DNA of 64,000 bases from NCBI GenBank assembly GCA_035772405.1, contig JAYKKM010000381.1, positions 301,001 through 365,000 on the forward strand, in the 5' to 3' direction. Numbering within the stretch: position 1 is the stretch's first letter; each line of letters begins with the position of its first letter. Below the pieces are notes generated by a model, which saw only the letters and a program-made list of their open reading frames with translations, had not been told where the DNA came from and searched no databases. Positions 1-10,240 of this stretch are shown here, in pieces. The stretch comes from Chrysogorgia sp. JL179-B06 (taxonomy: Eukaryota > Cnidaria > Anthozoa > Scleralcyonacea > Chrysogorgiidae). The translations under genes were made by a program, and so were the position numbers.

Positions 1-1097
1 TACATTTAGCATTTGAAAGAATCCCTAATTTACTGAAGTAACTTCACTTGAAGCAGACTGGAGTAGAACGATTCGAGTTATGCGGAATATGATACTGTCA
101 AATCTGTATGAAAATGAGACAAGTTGCTCTTGAGCAGGCTACGCAAACATTAATTTTATACAGGGTTTTGTTTGTTGGCGACGCAGGCTGCTAGTGCTGT
201 TCAGACAGCTGATGAGTTGGGAGGAGAGCAAATCGACAGTATGAATAGGATGGGGCAGTGCAGGCAGTGTTTACATCATGTTTACTTCGTTATATGTTGA
301 ACCCGCTGTGTTATTGCTTGCTGGCTCATCAAAAATGGCGCACTTTGCTTCTCTCTTGCATGTAGAAAACACGTTCCCTTCGGAGACCGGGATTTCTCGT
401 TTAATGCTCCCATTAAATGAATTAATGTTGTAGAAAAAGCATCCACCTTTATTAAACAAATTAGAACCATGTTGCCACAAGCCTTACTTGAAAGTTATTA
501 TTAATAAATCAACCCAACATTTATGTTCTTCGTGTTCTATCATTAATATCTTGTCCACCAAATCAGCTAGTACATCAGTCTAATTTGTTTCATAAACTAC
601 AATTGCTATAGTAGTTTATTGCTTAAAACGAAAACATTTGAATGCGCTTATGCGGGTCTCCCACGACGATATATTCTGCCAAATCCTTCCGAAGCATCTT
701 CCGATCACGTGGACGTTTCCATGGCAACATACATGTTAATGTCAGCGTCCTGCAATACCACATCTACATAAACTTTTACCTCCTTCGTACCTACTATTCT
801 AAATTTTTTATTGAATTTAGTCTATTTTAGGCGATATATGACTAGGGAGCCAGGCATTAATGTACCTGAGTAAATAAAAGTAATTCCAGGTTTTTATCAT
901 TATTATTTATCTAGTTATCATGTTTATAAAAATACGTTCTTTTCACCATGGGGGGTGTCATATATTGGTAACTATGGCAACAATGCATTGCGACAACATA
1001 TTTTTTTAGTCAGACTAACTCACCCAACAACCAGGTATAAGTAGATTTTAATTATATTAAAAAGAAAAGAGGAAAATTTTTTTTGTATTGGACCCCC
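1..1097. mobile_element. TTAA-flanked element, right part (U1 edge)
   Basis: Right portion of the element described at 6239-9523. It ends in GTATTGGACCCCC followed by TTAA (1098-1101). The right end of the nested CTCAGG element lies at 870. The small open frames here on both strands have no recognisable domain. Confidence 0.7.
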
Positions 1098-1112
1098 TTA
1101 AAGTGAATTGCC
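1098..1112 (-). pseudogene. SRP54: SRP54 exon A, 5' piece (U1 edge)
   Basis: Fifteen bases (minus strand GG CAA TTC ACT TTA A) following a splice acceptor CTTTTCAG. They read (G)QFTL and would continue into R-D-M-Y-E-Q on the far side of the TTAA element. The rest of this exon copy lies outside the window. Confidence 0.75.
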
Positions 1113-1763
1113 CTGAAAAGTAGATTTGAAAGTTATAAAGGATAACTCATCTTATAGGAATCATTGCTGTGCCTGAGAGGAACGAGATTTTATGCTCCTG
1201 TGGCAGTTAATTAATATTAGTTTCATAATTATAAGCCAATCAGCAACTCGTCCTAGTCCCTTTTTAAAACAATTTATTGCGATTTCAAAAGTGGCGCGAA
1301 AATAGTTTATTTTTTAAACGATGGTGGAAATTTGTCTTTTTAGATCGTTAAAGGGGGCTTCTAGTGATTAAAAGATAAATACTGATTATTTATAAAGTCG
1401 GTTCAAGAGATTAAGGTTAGTAAACAACTAGAAATATATTTAAAAAACGACGAAGACATGTAGTTAAATTGCTATGAGGCACAAATTGACAAGTTCAACA
1501 GCTTCGCGGGTATCGCATCCCGCTTATATTTCCCCTTTTTATTTCCCCTTTATTTATCTCATCCCGTTCACATAGAAAGTGTTTGCCAGGACGTTTTTGT
1601 GCCGTCCCGCCTAACTGGAACCACGGCTAGGCTGGACAATGTTCGCCATATAAATACTCCTTCACGCCTAACAGGAATGATATCCCGAATACAGTTTCCT
1701 GCAGTGTCGCTATGAAACCGGCCTATAGGAAACGGTGAGTGATTGGACAGCAGCTGTTAATAT
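1113..1763. other. Intronic or spacer sequence between SRP54 exon A and the LINE
   Basis: No gene seen. AT-rich, with GTTCACATAG and CGCCTAAC segments. CTTCACGCCTAAC near 1670 is the reverse complement of GTTAGGCGTGAAG near 3153, so a short inverted pair brackets the point where the U1 insertion lies. The same stretch occurs in every unit. Confidence 0.5.
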
Positions 1764-2007
1764 CATGACAAGATGAGCCCGGACAAAGTGTGTAATTTTG
1801 CGCTTTGTGCATTGTGGGACATGTACCTCAATAATTGAGGTGACTGTCCCATGATGCCTTGCGGTCAACCTCGGAAAACTAGCTATCGACCAGCCTGCGA
1901 CAAGATAATCTTTGAGAAATTTAACTCAGATTGTTATGTTACTCGGTGCTGAAACAGATGATATATTCAAGTTTTGTATTCAGGCGAACTATTATTGGAT
2001 TTAAAAC

Positions 2008-2260
2008 AGTGACCCGTTCAAACGCATTCAAACGCCGTTCAAACGCATTCAAACGCCGTTCAAACGCATTCGAACGGCGTTCGGTAAGCTAATGCGAACG
2101 CTGCTAAACGCCGTTCGAACGGTTGACTAGAACCGTTCGAACGCCGAATCGCCGTTCGAACGGTTGACTACAACCGTTCGAACGCTGCTAAACGCCGTTC
2201 AAACGACTGATTAGAACCGTTCGAACGGCTGAATAGAACGTTCGAACGCTGCTAAAACCA
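2008..2260. repeat. Cluster of CGTTCGAACG-type palindromes (left subterminal)
   Basis: About a dozen copies of CCGTTCGAACG(G) and the variant CGTTCAAACG, in both orientations, spaced roughly 15-25 bp apart with short linkers such as GTTGACTA and CTGCTAAA. A second, smaller cluster sits at 2810-2910 near the other end of the same element. Confidence 0.85.
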
Positions 2261-2809
2261 GTACCATGTGTTTTAATATCGTAATCTAGAAAGGGAAACC
2301 GTCTGTCGTAGAATGCCTCCGCATGCGTGGCTGGCCCTCGCGTTTATTTCATCAGAAATTACTTTATTAACGAATGAACGGTTCACTCATACATACAGCT
2401 GCGTGCACATTCATTGACGGTCAACATCACTATGGCAATGCTCACACGGTCACACCGGATGTTTGTTTCTTTGGTTTGCGAACATTTCGAAAAGCGTCTT
2501 TGTAAATCGCTATTTTGATCTCCTTAGAAAGCCTATATTTAAAGAAGGATGTGCGTTTGCCCATAGGTTTGCCGAATTGTGGCAAAAACAATTGTGATCA
2601 AGTAAATTAGTTTTAAATAGTCTCAAATTACTGTTGTCAGCGAATATCCGTCTCAGTTACTCGAATCCCAAATTCGATGATTCTGACGCCAGGCATGAAC
2701 CGTCGCGAAGAACGCTTACGATATGTTTGACAGTTTGGTTATGTAAATGCTTGTTGATGAACGTTTAATTGGACGCAAGGTTGAACGCTCGTAGGCACTA
2801 GCCAACTTC

Positions 2810-2912
2810 CAACCGTTCGAGATAGCTGTTCGAACGCCACTCGCTAGCCGTTCGAACGCTATAGCTAGCCGTTCGAATTTTTCACCAAACCGTTCGAACG
2901 CCGTTCGAAATA
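2810..2912. repeat. Cluster of CGTTCGAACG-type palindromes (right subterminal)
   Basis: Five or six GTTCGAACG motifs with linkers such as CTATAGCTAGC and TTTTTCACCAAA. It mirrors the left cluster within the U1 insertion. Confidence 0.8.
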
Positions 2913-3182
2913 TTATTTTTTCCCATGGAGGGTCATCTATTAATTTTCTTCCTCAAAAATAGAATTCCGTTTCAAATAGATCAACATATTTATCGCTTGC
3001 TTATTCTCTGACCGTGTAACCATAGAAACAACCTCATTAATCAACCAATCACAGTAAAGTATCTATGAACACATCCCGTCACACTTTGCGAGCATAAATT
3101 ACACACTTTGTCCGGGCGCGTCTTCTAATGTACAATTATTTTGTAAACTACCGTTAGGCGTGAAGATTTAAAGACGGCTGTT

Positions 3183-4811
3183 TTTTGTCCTCTTTTGAAA
3201 TTCAGACCGTTTCAATCGAGGAAGTATTTAATTTACTTTCCACTATAAAAGTTTCTAAGGCAACAGGATACGATAAAATATCACCGAAATTGCTGAAAGA
3301 CTCTGCAGATATCATAGCTCCATCCTTGGTTAATATTTTTAACCAATCTATTAGAACTGGTATCTTTCCTGATGATGCTCACCTAATCTTTGAGAAACTT
3401 ATTTCAATGCAGTTGTCTGAATATCTAGAATCCAATGAGATACTCACAAGTGAACAAACAGGTTTCCGAAAGAATCACTCAACACAATCATCGCTCCTTC
3501 AAGCTACCAACAAATGGTTAATTAATATGGACAATGGGTGCTTGAATGGTGTAATATTTTTGGACTTGAAGAAAGCTTTTGATTGTGTTGATCATGATAT
3601 ACTTCTCAGTAAATTACACCTGTACGGGTCTAGCCCAAGTACCATAAAATGGTTTAAGTCCTATTTGTCCAATAGAACACAAATATGTAAAATAGAACGA
3701 ACCATGTCAAGTAAACATACTATAAGATGCGGAGTGCCTCAGGGATCAAATTTGGGACCGTTGTTGTTTCTAGTTTACATAAACGATCTCCCGAGGTGCC
3801 TCTCGCATTCAACTACTAGTATGTTTGCTGATGACCCAAATTTAACGACAAGTGGTAGTTCAAGTGATGAAGTCATAACTAAATTAAATGTAGACTTAGA
3901 TAGAGTTCATCATTGGTTGCTGGCCAACAGGTTAACTCTTAATAAAGAAAAAACAGAATACATGATAATAGGGTCTAGACAAATACTAGCCAAAATTGAT
4001 AACGACAAGAATTAAAACTTGGGGAAAACAATATTAACAGGGTAAAGTGTACAAAAACCCTAGGTGTAATTGTTGACGAACAATTATCGTGGAAAAACCA
4101 GATCGAAAGCATAGTTAATAAGGCTACAAAAGGTATCGGAATGTTACGTCGTATGAAGAAATATGTTCCGACACCAATTTTAGAAAACGTTTATAAAGCT
4201 ATAGTACTGCCTTATTTTGATAACTGCAGTTTAGTTTGGGACAACTGTAGCGTTTACCTGCAAGAAAAATTCCAGAAAATGCAAAATAGAGCAGCTAGAG
4301 TAACTACTGGAAAGCCGTACGATACAAGAATAAGTGATATGCTAACCGAACTTGGCTGGCAACCATTGGCTGAACGAAGGACATCTCATAAAATAGTATT
4401 TATGCACAAAGTTAAAAATAAGCAACTCCCGGACAGAATATCTAGCATGTTCAATATTAATAGAAACGACAATTACAGCCTACGTAATAACTATGTTGAT
4501 TTTGCACTTCCAAAGCCTAAAACAAATTTCACAAAAAAAAGCATACGTTATTCAGCAGTAAGTCTATGGAATAGCCTCCCGAAAGCCGTTAAAATGAACG
4601 ACGTTTCTATTCGACAATTAAAACAATTCTCTCGAGCTGATTATAATGATTGGACGAAATGTGTGATCAGTAATTAAAACCTAATTTTGTTATTTGCTTG
4701 TAAATAGTTTTTTTATTGTATTTCTGTAACGGCCCCTTGGAAATCAGATGTTATTAGATCTGAAGGGTTACCGTTCTCAATAATAATAATAATAATAAAT
4801 AATAATAATAA
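3183..4811 (+). mobile_element. CR1/L2-like LINE fragment, defective (U1)
   Basis: This is a 5'-truncated non-LTR retrotransposon. Frame 1 (3185-4015) is the reverse transcriptase palm: LDLKKAFDCVDHD, GVPQGSNLGPLLFLVYINDLP and the catalytic box FADD (here FADDP) are visible. A block expected between GIFPD and IFEKLIS (the finger motifs with NYRPIS) is deleted: the sequence reads GIFPDDAHLIFEKLIS. A 1-bp loss at NDKN ends the frame. The C-terminal part (4141-4677) follows in another frame, with NYVDFALPKPKTNFTKKS and YSAVSLWNSLPKAV, typical of LINE C-termini. The 3' end is a stem-loop followed by (AAT)n. Dead copy. Confidence 0.92.
4726..4811 (+). other. LINE 3' stem-loop and (AAT)n tail
   Basis: The bases from 4728 (AACGG...CAGAT) pair with ATCTGAAGGGTTACCGTT after the loop TTATTAG, then come AATAATAAT repeats. 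CR1/L2-type LINEs often end in a 3' hairpin and a short tandem repeat rather than poly(A). The same structure recurs in all six units; U5 and U6 have GGACCC for GGCCCC. Confidence 0.6.
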
Positions 4812-4987
4812 TCTTAAGCATGTGCAGATCGAAAAATCCTGCGCATGCGCAGTCGATTTTTATGTGCATATATTATCGATTTTTTAAGAATCTATGTATA
4901 TTAGGGCGGGGTTTTTTCTGTGCATGCACAGATCGATTTTTTCTGAAAATTTTTTTTTTTTTAATATTCTGAAAAAATCTCTGAAAA

Positions 4988-5354
4988 ATCGATCTGCGCA
5001 TGCGCAAAAAAATCGATCTGCGCATGCGCAGGAAAAAATCGATCTGCGCATGCGCAGAAAAAATGGATCTGCGCATGCGCAGAATAAAATCGATCTGCGC
5101 ATGCGCAGAATAAAATCGATCTGCGCATGCGCAGAAAAAAATCGATCTGCGCATGCGCAGGATAAAATCGATCTGCGCATGCGCAGGAAAAAATCGATCT
5201 GCGCATGCCCAGGAAAAAATCGATCTGCGCATGCCCAGGAAAAAATCGATCTGCGCATGCGCAGCATAAAATCGATCTGCGCATGCGCAGATTTTTTCTG
5301 CGCATGCGCAGATCGATTTTTTCAGATCGATTTTTTCAGATCGATTTTTTTCAG
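4988..5354. repeat. 26-bp palindrome array, NRF-1-like sites (U1)
   Basis: About 13 direct monomers of ATCGAT-CTGCGCATGCGCAG-(A/G)AATAAA type, then a short inverted section ending in repeats of CAGATCGATTTTTT. Two monomers have GCATGCCC instead of GCATGCGC. The core TGCGCATGCGCA is the palindromic consensus of NRF-1. Isolated copies lie just upstream (4839 and the variant CTGTGCATGCACAG near 4918). Apparent long reading frames rich in RSAHAQ or CACADRF are artefacts of the repeat. Confidence 0.95.
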
Positions 5355-6060
<706 letters not shown>

Positions 6061-6175
6061 CTAGTGGAAATAGAAGATCGTTGCAGTATGTTTTCAAATA
6101 ATTTGAAAAATAACCATTCATTTCCACTCCTTCGCCTACTTTAATTCAGCACAATCCCGATGTAATTCCACTCAC

Positions 6176-6238
6176 CATTATTTGATTAAAAGAACCCATC
6201 TTCAGGATGTTCTGAAACTGTTCGTACATATCTCTTAA
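6176..6238 (-). pseudogene. SRP54: SRP54 exon A, 3' piece, interrupted at TTAA (U1)
   Basis: The minus strand reads LRDMYEQFQNILKMGSFNQIM up to a perfect donor ATG|GTGAGT. It joins in phase to exon B. At the L-R codons (TTA AGA) the exon is cut by the TTAA element. The missing start of the exon, GQFTL, is found on the other side of the element at 9524-9538. The rejoined order matches the conserved SRP54 run GQFTLRDMYEQF. Confidence 0.92.
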
Positions 6239-7057
6239 GGGGGTCCAATACAAAAAATAAATATTTTAGTAAATTTTTTGAATTAGCCATAAATTAACTG
6301 GTTAACCATATTAGAATAGATAATTGAAAGAATTTTTTCGATTGCAAAGATAGAAATGTTGAAAATTCGTAAAATTCCAAGGCTGGACTGCATTTTCCTA
6401 CTTAGCAACGCCCTTAGAAACGTATATTTGGATGCAAAAACTGCTTAATTTTCCATGTTGCGCACATTTTCTCCCGCACCACCTCTCCCTAAATCAAATT
6501 TTATTATATTTTAAAACATTAAGAGTGAATTGATTGGTGCGTGGGTAGTCATGTGACCGGTCTTCAGGCATATGTGATATTGTTTATTTTGGTTTAAGTT
6601 AGCGAGAGAAGTTTTGCAACGGGCGGCCACTTTTGATGGGAATCAAACTGCTTTTAATTTAGTAGGGCTAAGTTTCCACATTGCCGTGTTTCACAGTTGG
6701 CGAGGACATCATTAAGACCAATGACCCGATCCCTGGTCCTGTAAAAGAATATACAGGATCCTCTGGCTTTGTTGCTAACGAGGGAGGCAGCATCCGCCAT
6801 TGTTGTTCAACATAAACACGACCCTAGAGCCGAAAGTGTAGAAGAAAAGATTTTTTTAAAACTTATAATAATGAGTTAAAGTGTGCAATCTCTCGCTTAA
6901 GGTGTATTTGGAGTTCCCTTTTCGACTTCCGGTTTTAGTTCGGTATTATTTACCCCAGTTGATAAAATCGGGCTACGGCTCATGTCATTTTTGGCTACGA
7001 CTAGGCATAATGCTCTATATAGGTCTTATTTTGCCGGGTGATGTATACGGCATGTGT

Positions 7058-7560
7058 TTATGTATAATGAACTAGTACTGTGTACACTAATAATAATAAT
7101 ACACTAATAACAATCCCCGTGCCACCAATTTGCGCGCCAATTATTATGTCCCTTCGACCTTCTTCTCCAATGTAAAACAACAACATGACGATATCAACAA
7201 GAACACTCGCAAAAACTATAAACAGTAAAATTCTAATCACTTCGTGACGATCAGTCCTTTGGTACTCAAGTCGAAAGTTTTGTAGATGAAATAAAGATAT
7301 TACGAAACCTATCCGTGTAATCGTAAACTACAACCGTGTGAACAGTTTCGTCACACCATTTTAGACTTCTTGTTATACCCACAGCAAACAAGTCTAAGGT
7401 ATACAGAATATACATTATATATCCACTGAGAATAAAGTAATAATGGCAATTCAAGCCGAGGAAGAAATGCGTCCTTGTTCCCGCAGATAAATATACTCCA
7501 CCGAAAATTGTGTAAACAAAGATACAATTTTCATTAAATCGTCCAGCACGCGAAGCCCTA
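7058..7560 (-). pseudogene. Four-membrane-segment protein remnant, unidentified (U1)
   Basis: Two minus-strand frames together look like part of a real membrane protein. The first (about 7560 to 7330) reads FVYTIFGGVYLSAGTRTHFF then CHYYFILSGYIMYILYTLDLF. The second (down to 7058) reads VIRILLFIVFASVLVDIVMLL, then IIIGAQIGGTGIVISVLLLL and stop. They give four hydrophobic segments separated by short charged loops (EEGRRD). The frames differ by a shift near 7320, so either a small intron or a frameshift lies between them. A possible acceptor (GACTAGGTAG) precedes the first part. I cannot name the family. It sits inside the TTAA element in every unit. Confidence 0.45.
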
Positions 7561-8033
7561 CCTAGTCACAAGCGAATGACTTAGACCCAAAGAATATAAC
7601 CTGACATCGAAATGAAATGGTTAAGACCAAGAAAAAGAAAAGAAAAGTAGGGCATAACTTATAAGACTGGAGCTTTTTAACTGTTGTATATCTTTATTGG
7701 ACTGTCTATTGTTGTTTTGGGGCTATTATAATTATTAATAATTAGAAAGTTTAACTTTAAAGCCGTTTTTCTCAAAAGCCGATTCCTGATATTGCGCGCA
7801 GGATATCTCAAAAGTATTTAACCTATCTTGATCAAATTTTCAGCGCTAACAGTATATACATTTCTCTTGGAGATGAAGCAAAATAATTGAATTATGTTCA
7901 ATTGTAATGAAATAGTAATAGTTTTAGTGAGAGCAATTGTACACATTTCTAGTATTCAGACTGCCAAACTTTTATTATGGCTCCTATGTCAATAGTTCTG
8001 CTACACCTCCTAGACAATGTTGTTTGTGACTAG

Positions 8034-9296
8034 CTCAGGCATATTAATGCCTGGCTCCCTACACGTTCCAGTCAGCGTACGTCGCGCGAGAGACGCGCGC
8101 GTTGCAACAACAATAGATATTTCACATCGATTAATATATTGCTGGAAAGTGGAAACCACGCTCTGTATCAACTGGTTAGAATCTTTTAAATGATTTCGCG
8201 TCTGTAACGATTCTGTTGGCGCAAACAGCGCGCTAAATCCACATTATTATGTATGGCTCTGTGATTGTCTGGCCGATAGCCCCGCAAATTCTCAGGTTTC
8301 AAAAATGTTAAATATGCGCGTCACATCGCCTAAGTTTTGTAGTCTGTGGTTACATGTACAGTAGCTAGTAATGCCGAATGTACGATGCAATCAATTGGAA
8401 ACCCACATGTTGTACATTTAGCATTTGAAAGAATCCCTAATTTACTGAAGTAACTTCACTTGAAGCAGACTGGAGTAGAACGATTCGAGTTATGCGGAAT
8501 ATGATACTGTCAAATCTGTATGAAAATGAGACCCGCTGGGTCGGGGAAGTTGCTCTTGAGCAGGCTACGCAAACATTAATTTTATACAGGGTTTTGTTTG
8601 TTGGCGACGCAGGCTGCTAGTGCTGTTCAGACAGCTGATGAGTTGGGAGGAGAGCAAATCGACAGTATGAATAGGATGGGGCAGTGCAGGCAGTGTTTAC
8701 ATCATGTTTACTTCGTTATATGTTGAACCCGCTGTGTTATTGCTTGCTGGCTCATCAAAAATGGCGCACTTTGCTTCTCTCTTGCATGTAGAAAACACGT
8801 TCCCTTCGGAGACCGGGATTTCTCGTTTAATGCTCCCATTAAATGAATTAATGTTGTAGAAAAAGCATCCACCTTTATTAAACAAATTAGAACCATGTTG
8901 CCACAAGCCTTACTTGAAAGTTATTATTAATAAATCAACCCAACATTTATGTTCTTCGTGTTCTATCATTAATATCTTGTCCACCAAATCAGCTAGTACA
9001 TCAGTCTAATTTGTTTCATAAACTACAATTGCTATAGTAGTTTATTGCTTAAAACGAAAACATTTGAATGCGCTTATGCGGGTCTCCCACGACGATATAT
9101 TCTGCCAAATCCTTCCGAAGCATCTTCCGATCACGTGGACGTTTCCATGGCAACATACATGTTAATGTCAGCGTCCTGCAATACCACATCTACATAAACT
9201 TTTACCTCCTTCGTACCTACTATTCTAAATTTTTTATTGAATTTAGTCTATTTTAGGCGATATATGACTAGGGAGCCAGGCATTAATGTACCTGAG
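8034..9296. mobile_element. Nested 1.26-kb element with CTCAGG...CCTGAG termini (U1/U2)
   Basis: Inverted ends: left CTCAGGCATATTAATGCCTG, right the complement with CATAT changed to TACAT, extending to GGCTCCCTA. No clean target duplication is seen (left flank ...CTAG, right flank TAAATAA). It has only short open frames, so it is probably a non-autonomous DNA transposon nested in the TTAA element. Confidence 0.65.
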
Positions 9297-9523
9297 TAAA
9301 TAAAAGTAATTCCAGGTTTTTATCATTATTATTTTTCTAGTTATCATGTTTATAAAAATACGTTCTTTTCACCATGGGGGGTGTCATATATTGGTAACTA
9401 TGGCAACAATGCATTGCGACAACATATTTTTTTAGTCAGACTAACTCACCCAACAACCAGGTATAAGTAGATTTTAATTATATTAAAAAGAAAAGAGGAA
9501 AATTTTTTTTGTATTGGACCCCC

Positions 9524-9538
9524 TTAAAGTGAATTGCC
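9524..9538 (-). pseudogene. SRP54: SRP54 exon A, 5' piece (U2)
   Basis: Minus strand after acceptor CTACTTTTCAG: GG CAA TTC ACT TTA A, i.e. (G)QFTL, the start of the exon continued at 6238. The incoming phase is 1, and exon B ends in phase 1 (CAA G), so the A+B pair is a symmetric module. Confidence 0.85.
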
Positions 9539-10240
9539 CTGAAAAGTAGATTTGAAAGTTATAAAGGATAACTCATCTTATAGGAATCATTGCTGTGCCT
9601 GAGAGGAACGAGATTTTATGCTCCTGTGGCAGTTAATTAATATTAGTTTCATAATTATAAGCCAATCAGCAACTCGTCCTAGTCCCTTTTTAAAACAATT
9701 TTATTGCGATTTCAAAAGTGGCGCGAAAATAGTTTATTTTTTAAACGATGGTGGAAATTTGTCTTTTTAGATCGTTAAAGGGGGCTTCTAGTGATTAAAA
9801 GATAAATACTGATTATTTATAAAGTCGGTTCAAGAGATTAAGGTTAGTAAACAACTAGAAATATATTTAAAAAAACGACGAAGACATGTAGTTAAATTGC
9901 TATGAGGCACAAATTGACAAGTTCAACAGCTTCGCGGGTATCGCATCCCGCTTATATTTCCCCTTTTTATTTCCCCTTTATTTATCTCATCCCGTTCACA
10001 TAGAAAGTGTTTGCCAGGACGTTTTTGTGCCGTCCCGCCTAACTGGAACCACGGCTAGGCTGGACAATGTTCGCCATATAAATACTCCTTCACGCCTAAC
10101 AGGAATGATATCCCGAATACAGTTTCCTGCAGTGTCGCTATGAAACCGGCCTATAGGAAACGGTGAGTGATTGGACAGCAGCTGTTAATATTACAATTAT
10201 TTTGTAAACTACCGTTAGGCGTGAAGATTTAAAGACGGCT
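9539..10240. other. Spacer before the LINE (U2)
   Basis: Same sequence as 1113-1763 without the U1 insertion: GTTAATATTACAATT runs uninterrupted near 10187. No gene seen. Confidence 0.5.

Larger units (their letters stand above)
1764..3130. mobile_element. Private TIR element with subterminal CGTTCGAACG palindromes (U1 only)
   Basis: Absent from U2-U6, which read GTTAATATTACAATT straight through. Its ends are inverted: the left end (1778 onward) and right end share CCCGGACAAAGTGTGTAATT, with looser matches out to CAT(G/T)A at the tips. No target duplication is visible: the flanks GTTAATAT and TACAATT join exactly to the empty site. Clusters of CCGTTCGAACG-type palindromes lie at about 2010-2255 and 2810-2910, plus a near-perfect hairpin at 1815-1851 (TGGGACA...TGTCCCA). 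No transposase frame is seen, so it is a non-autonomous element of unknown superfamily. Confidence 0.8.
6239..9523. mobile_element. TTAA-flanked TIR element inserted in SRP54 exon A (U1/U2)
   Basis: 3285 bp bounded by TTAA on both sides (6235-6238 and 9524-9527). Terminal inverted repeats start GGGGGTCCAATACAAAAAA. The flanks are the two halves of one SRP54 exon, so TTAA is a true target duplication. A TTAA duplication is typical of piggyBac and some other superfamilies, but the G-rich tips are not the usual piggyBac ends and no DDD transposase frame is seen, so the superfamily is open. It contains a minus-strand membrane-protein-like remnant and a nested 1.26-kb CTCAGG element. Confidence 0.85.

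Noticed and set aside
271..480. Minus-strand MWQHGSNLFNKGG frame and plus-strand MRLCGSPTTIY frame in each unit
   Set aside because: Short, no motif, inside a non-autonomous TIR element; conserved only because the whole unit is conserved.
4988..5354. CRISPR-like appearance of the 26-bp array
   Set aside because: Monomers are contiguous, with no unique spacers, in a eukaryotic repeat.
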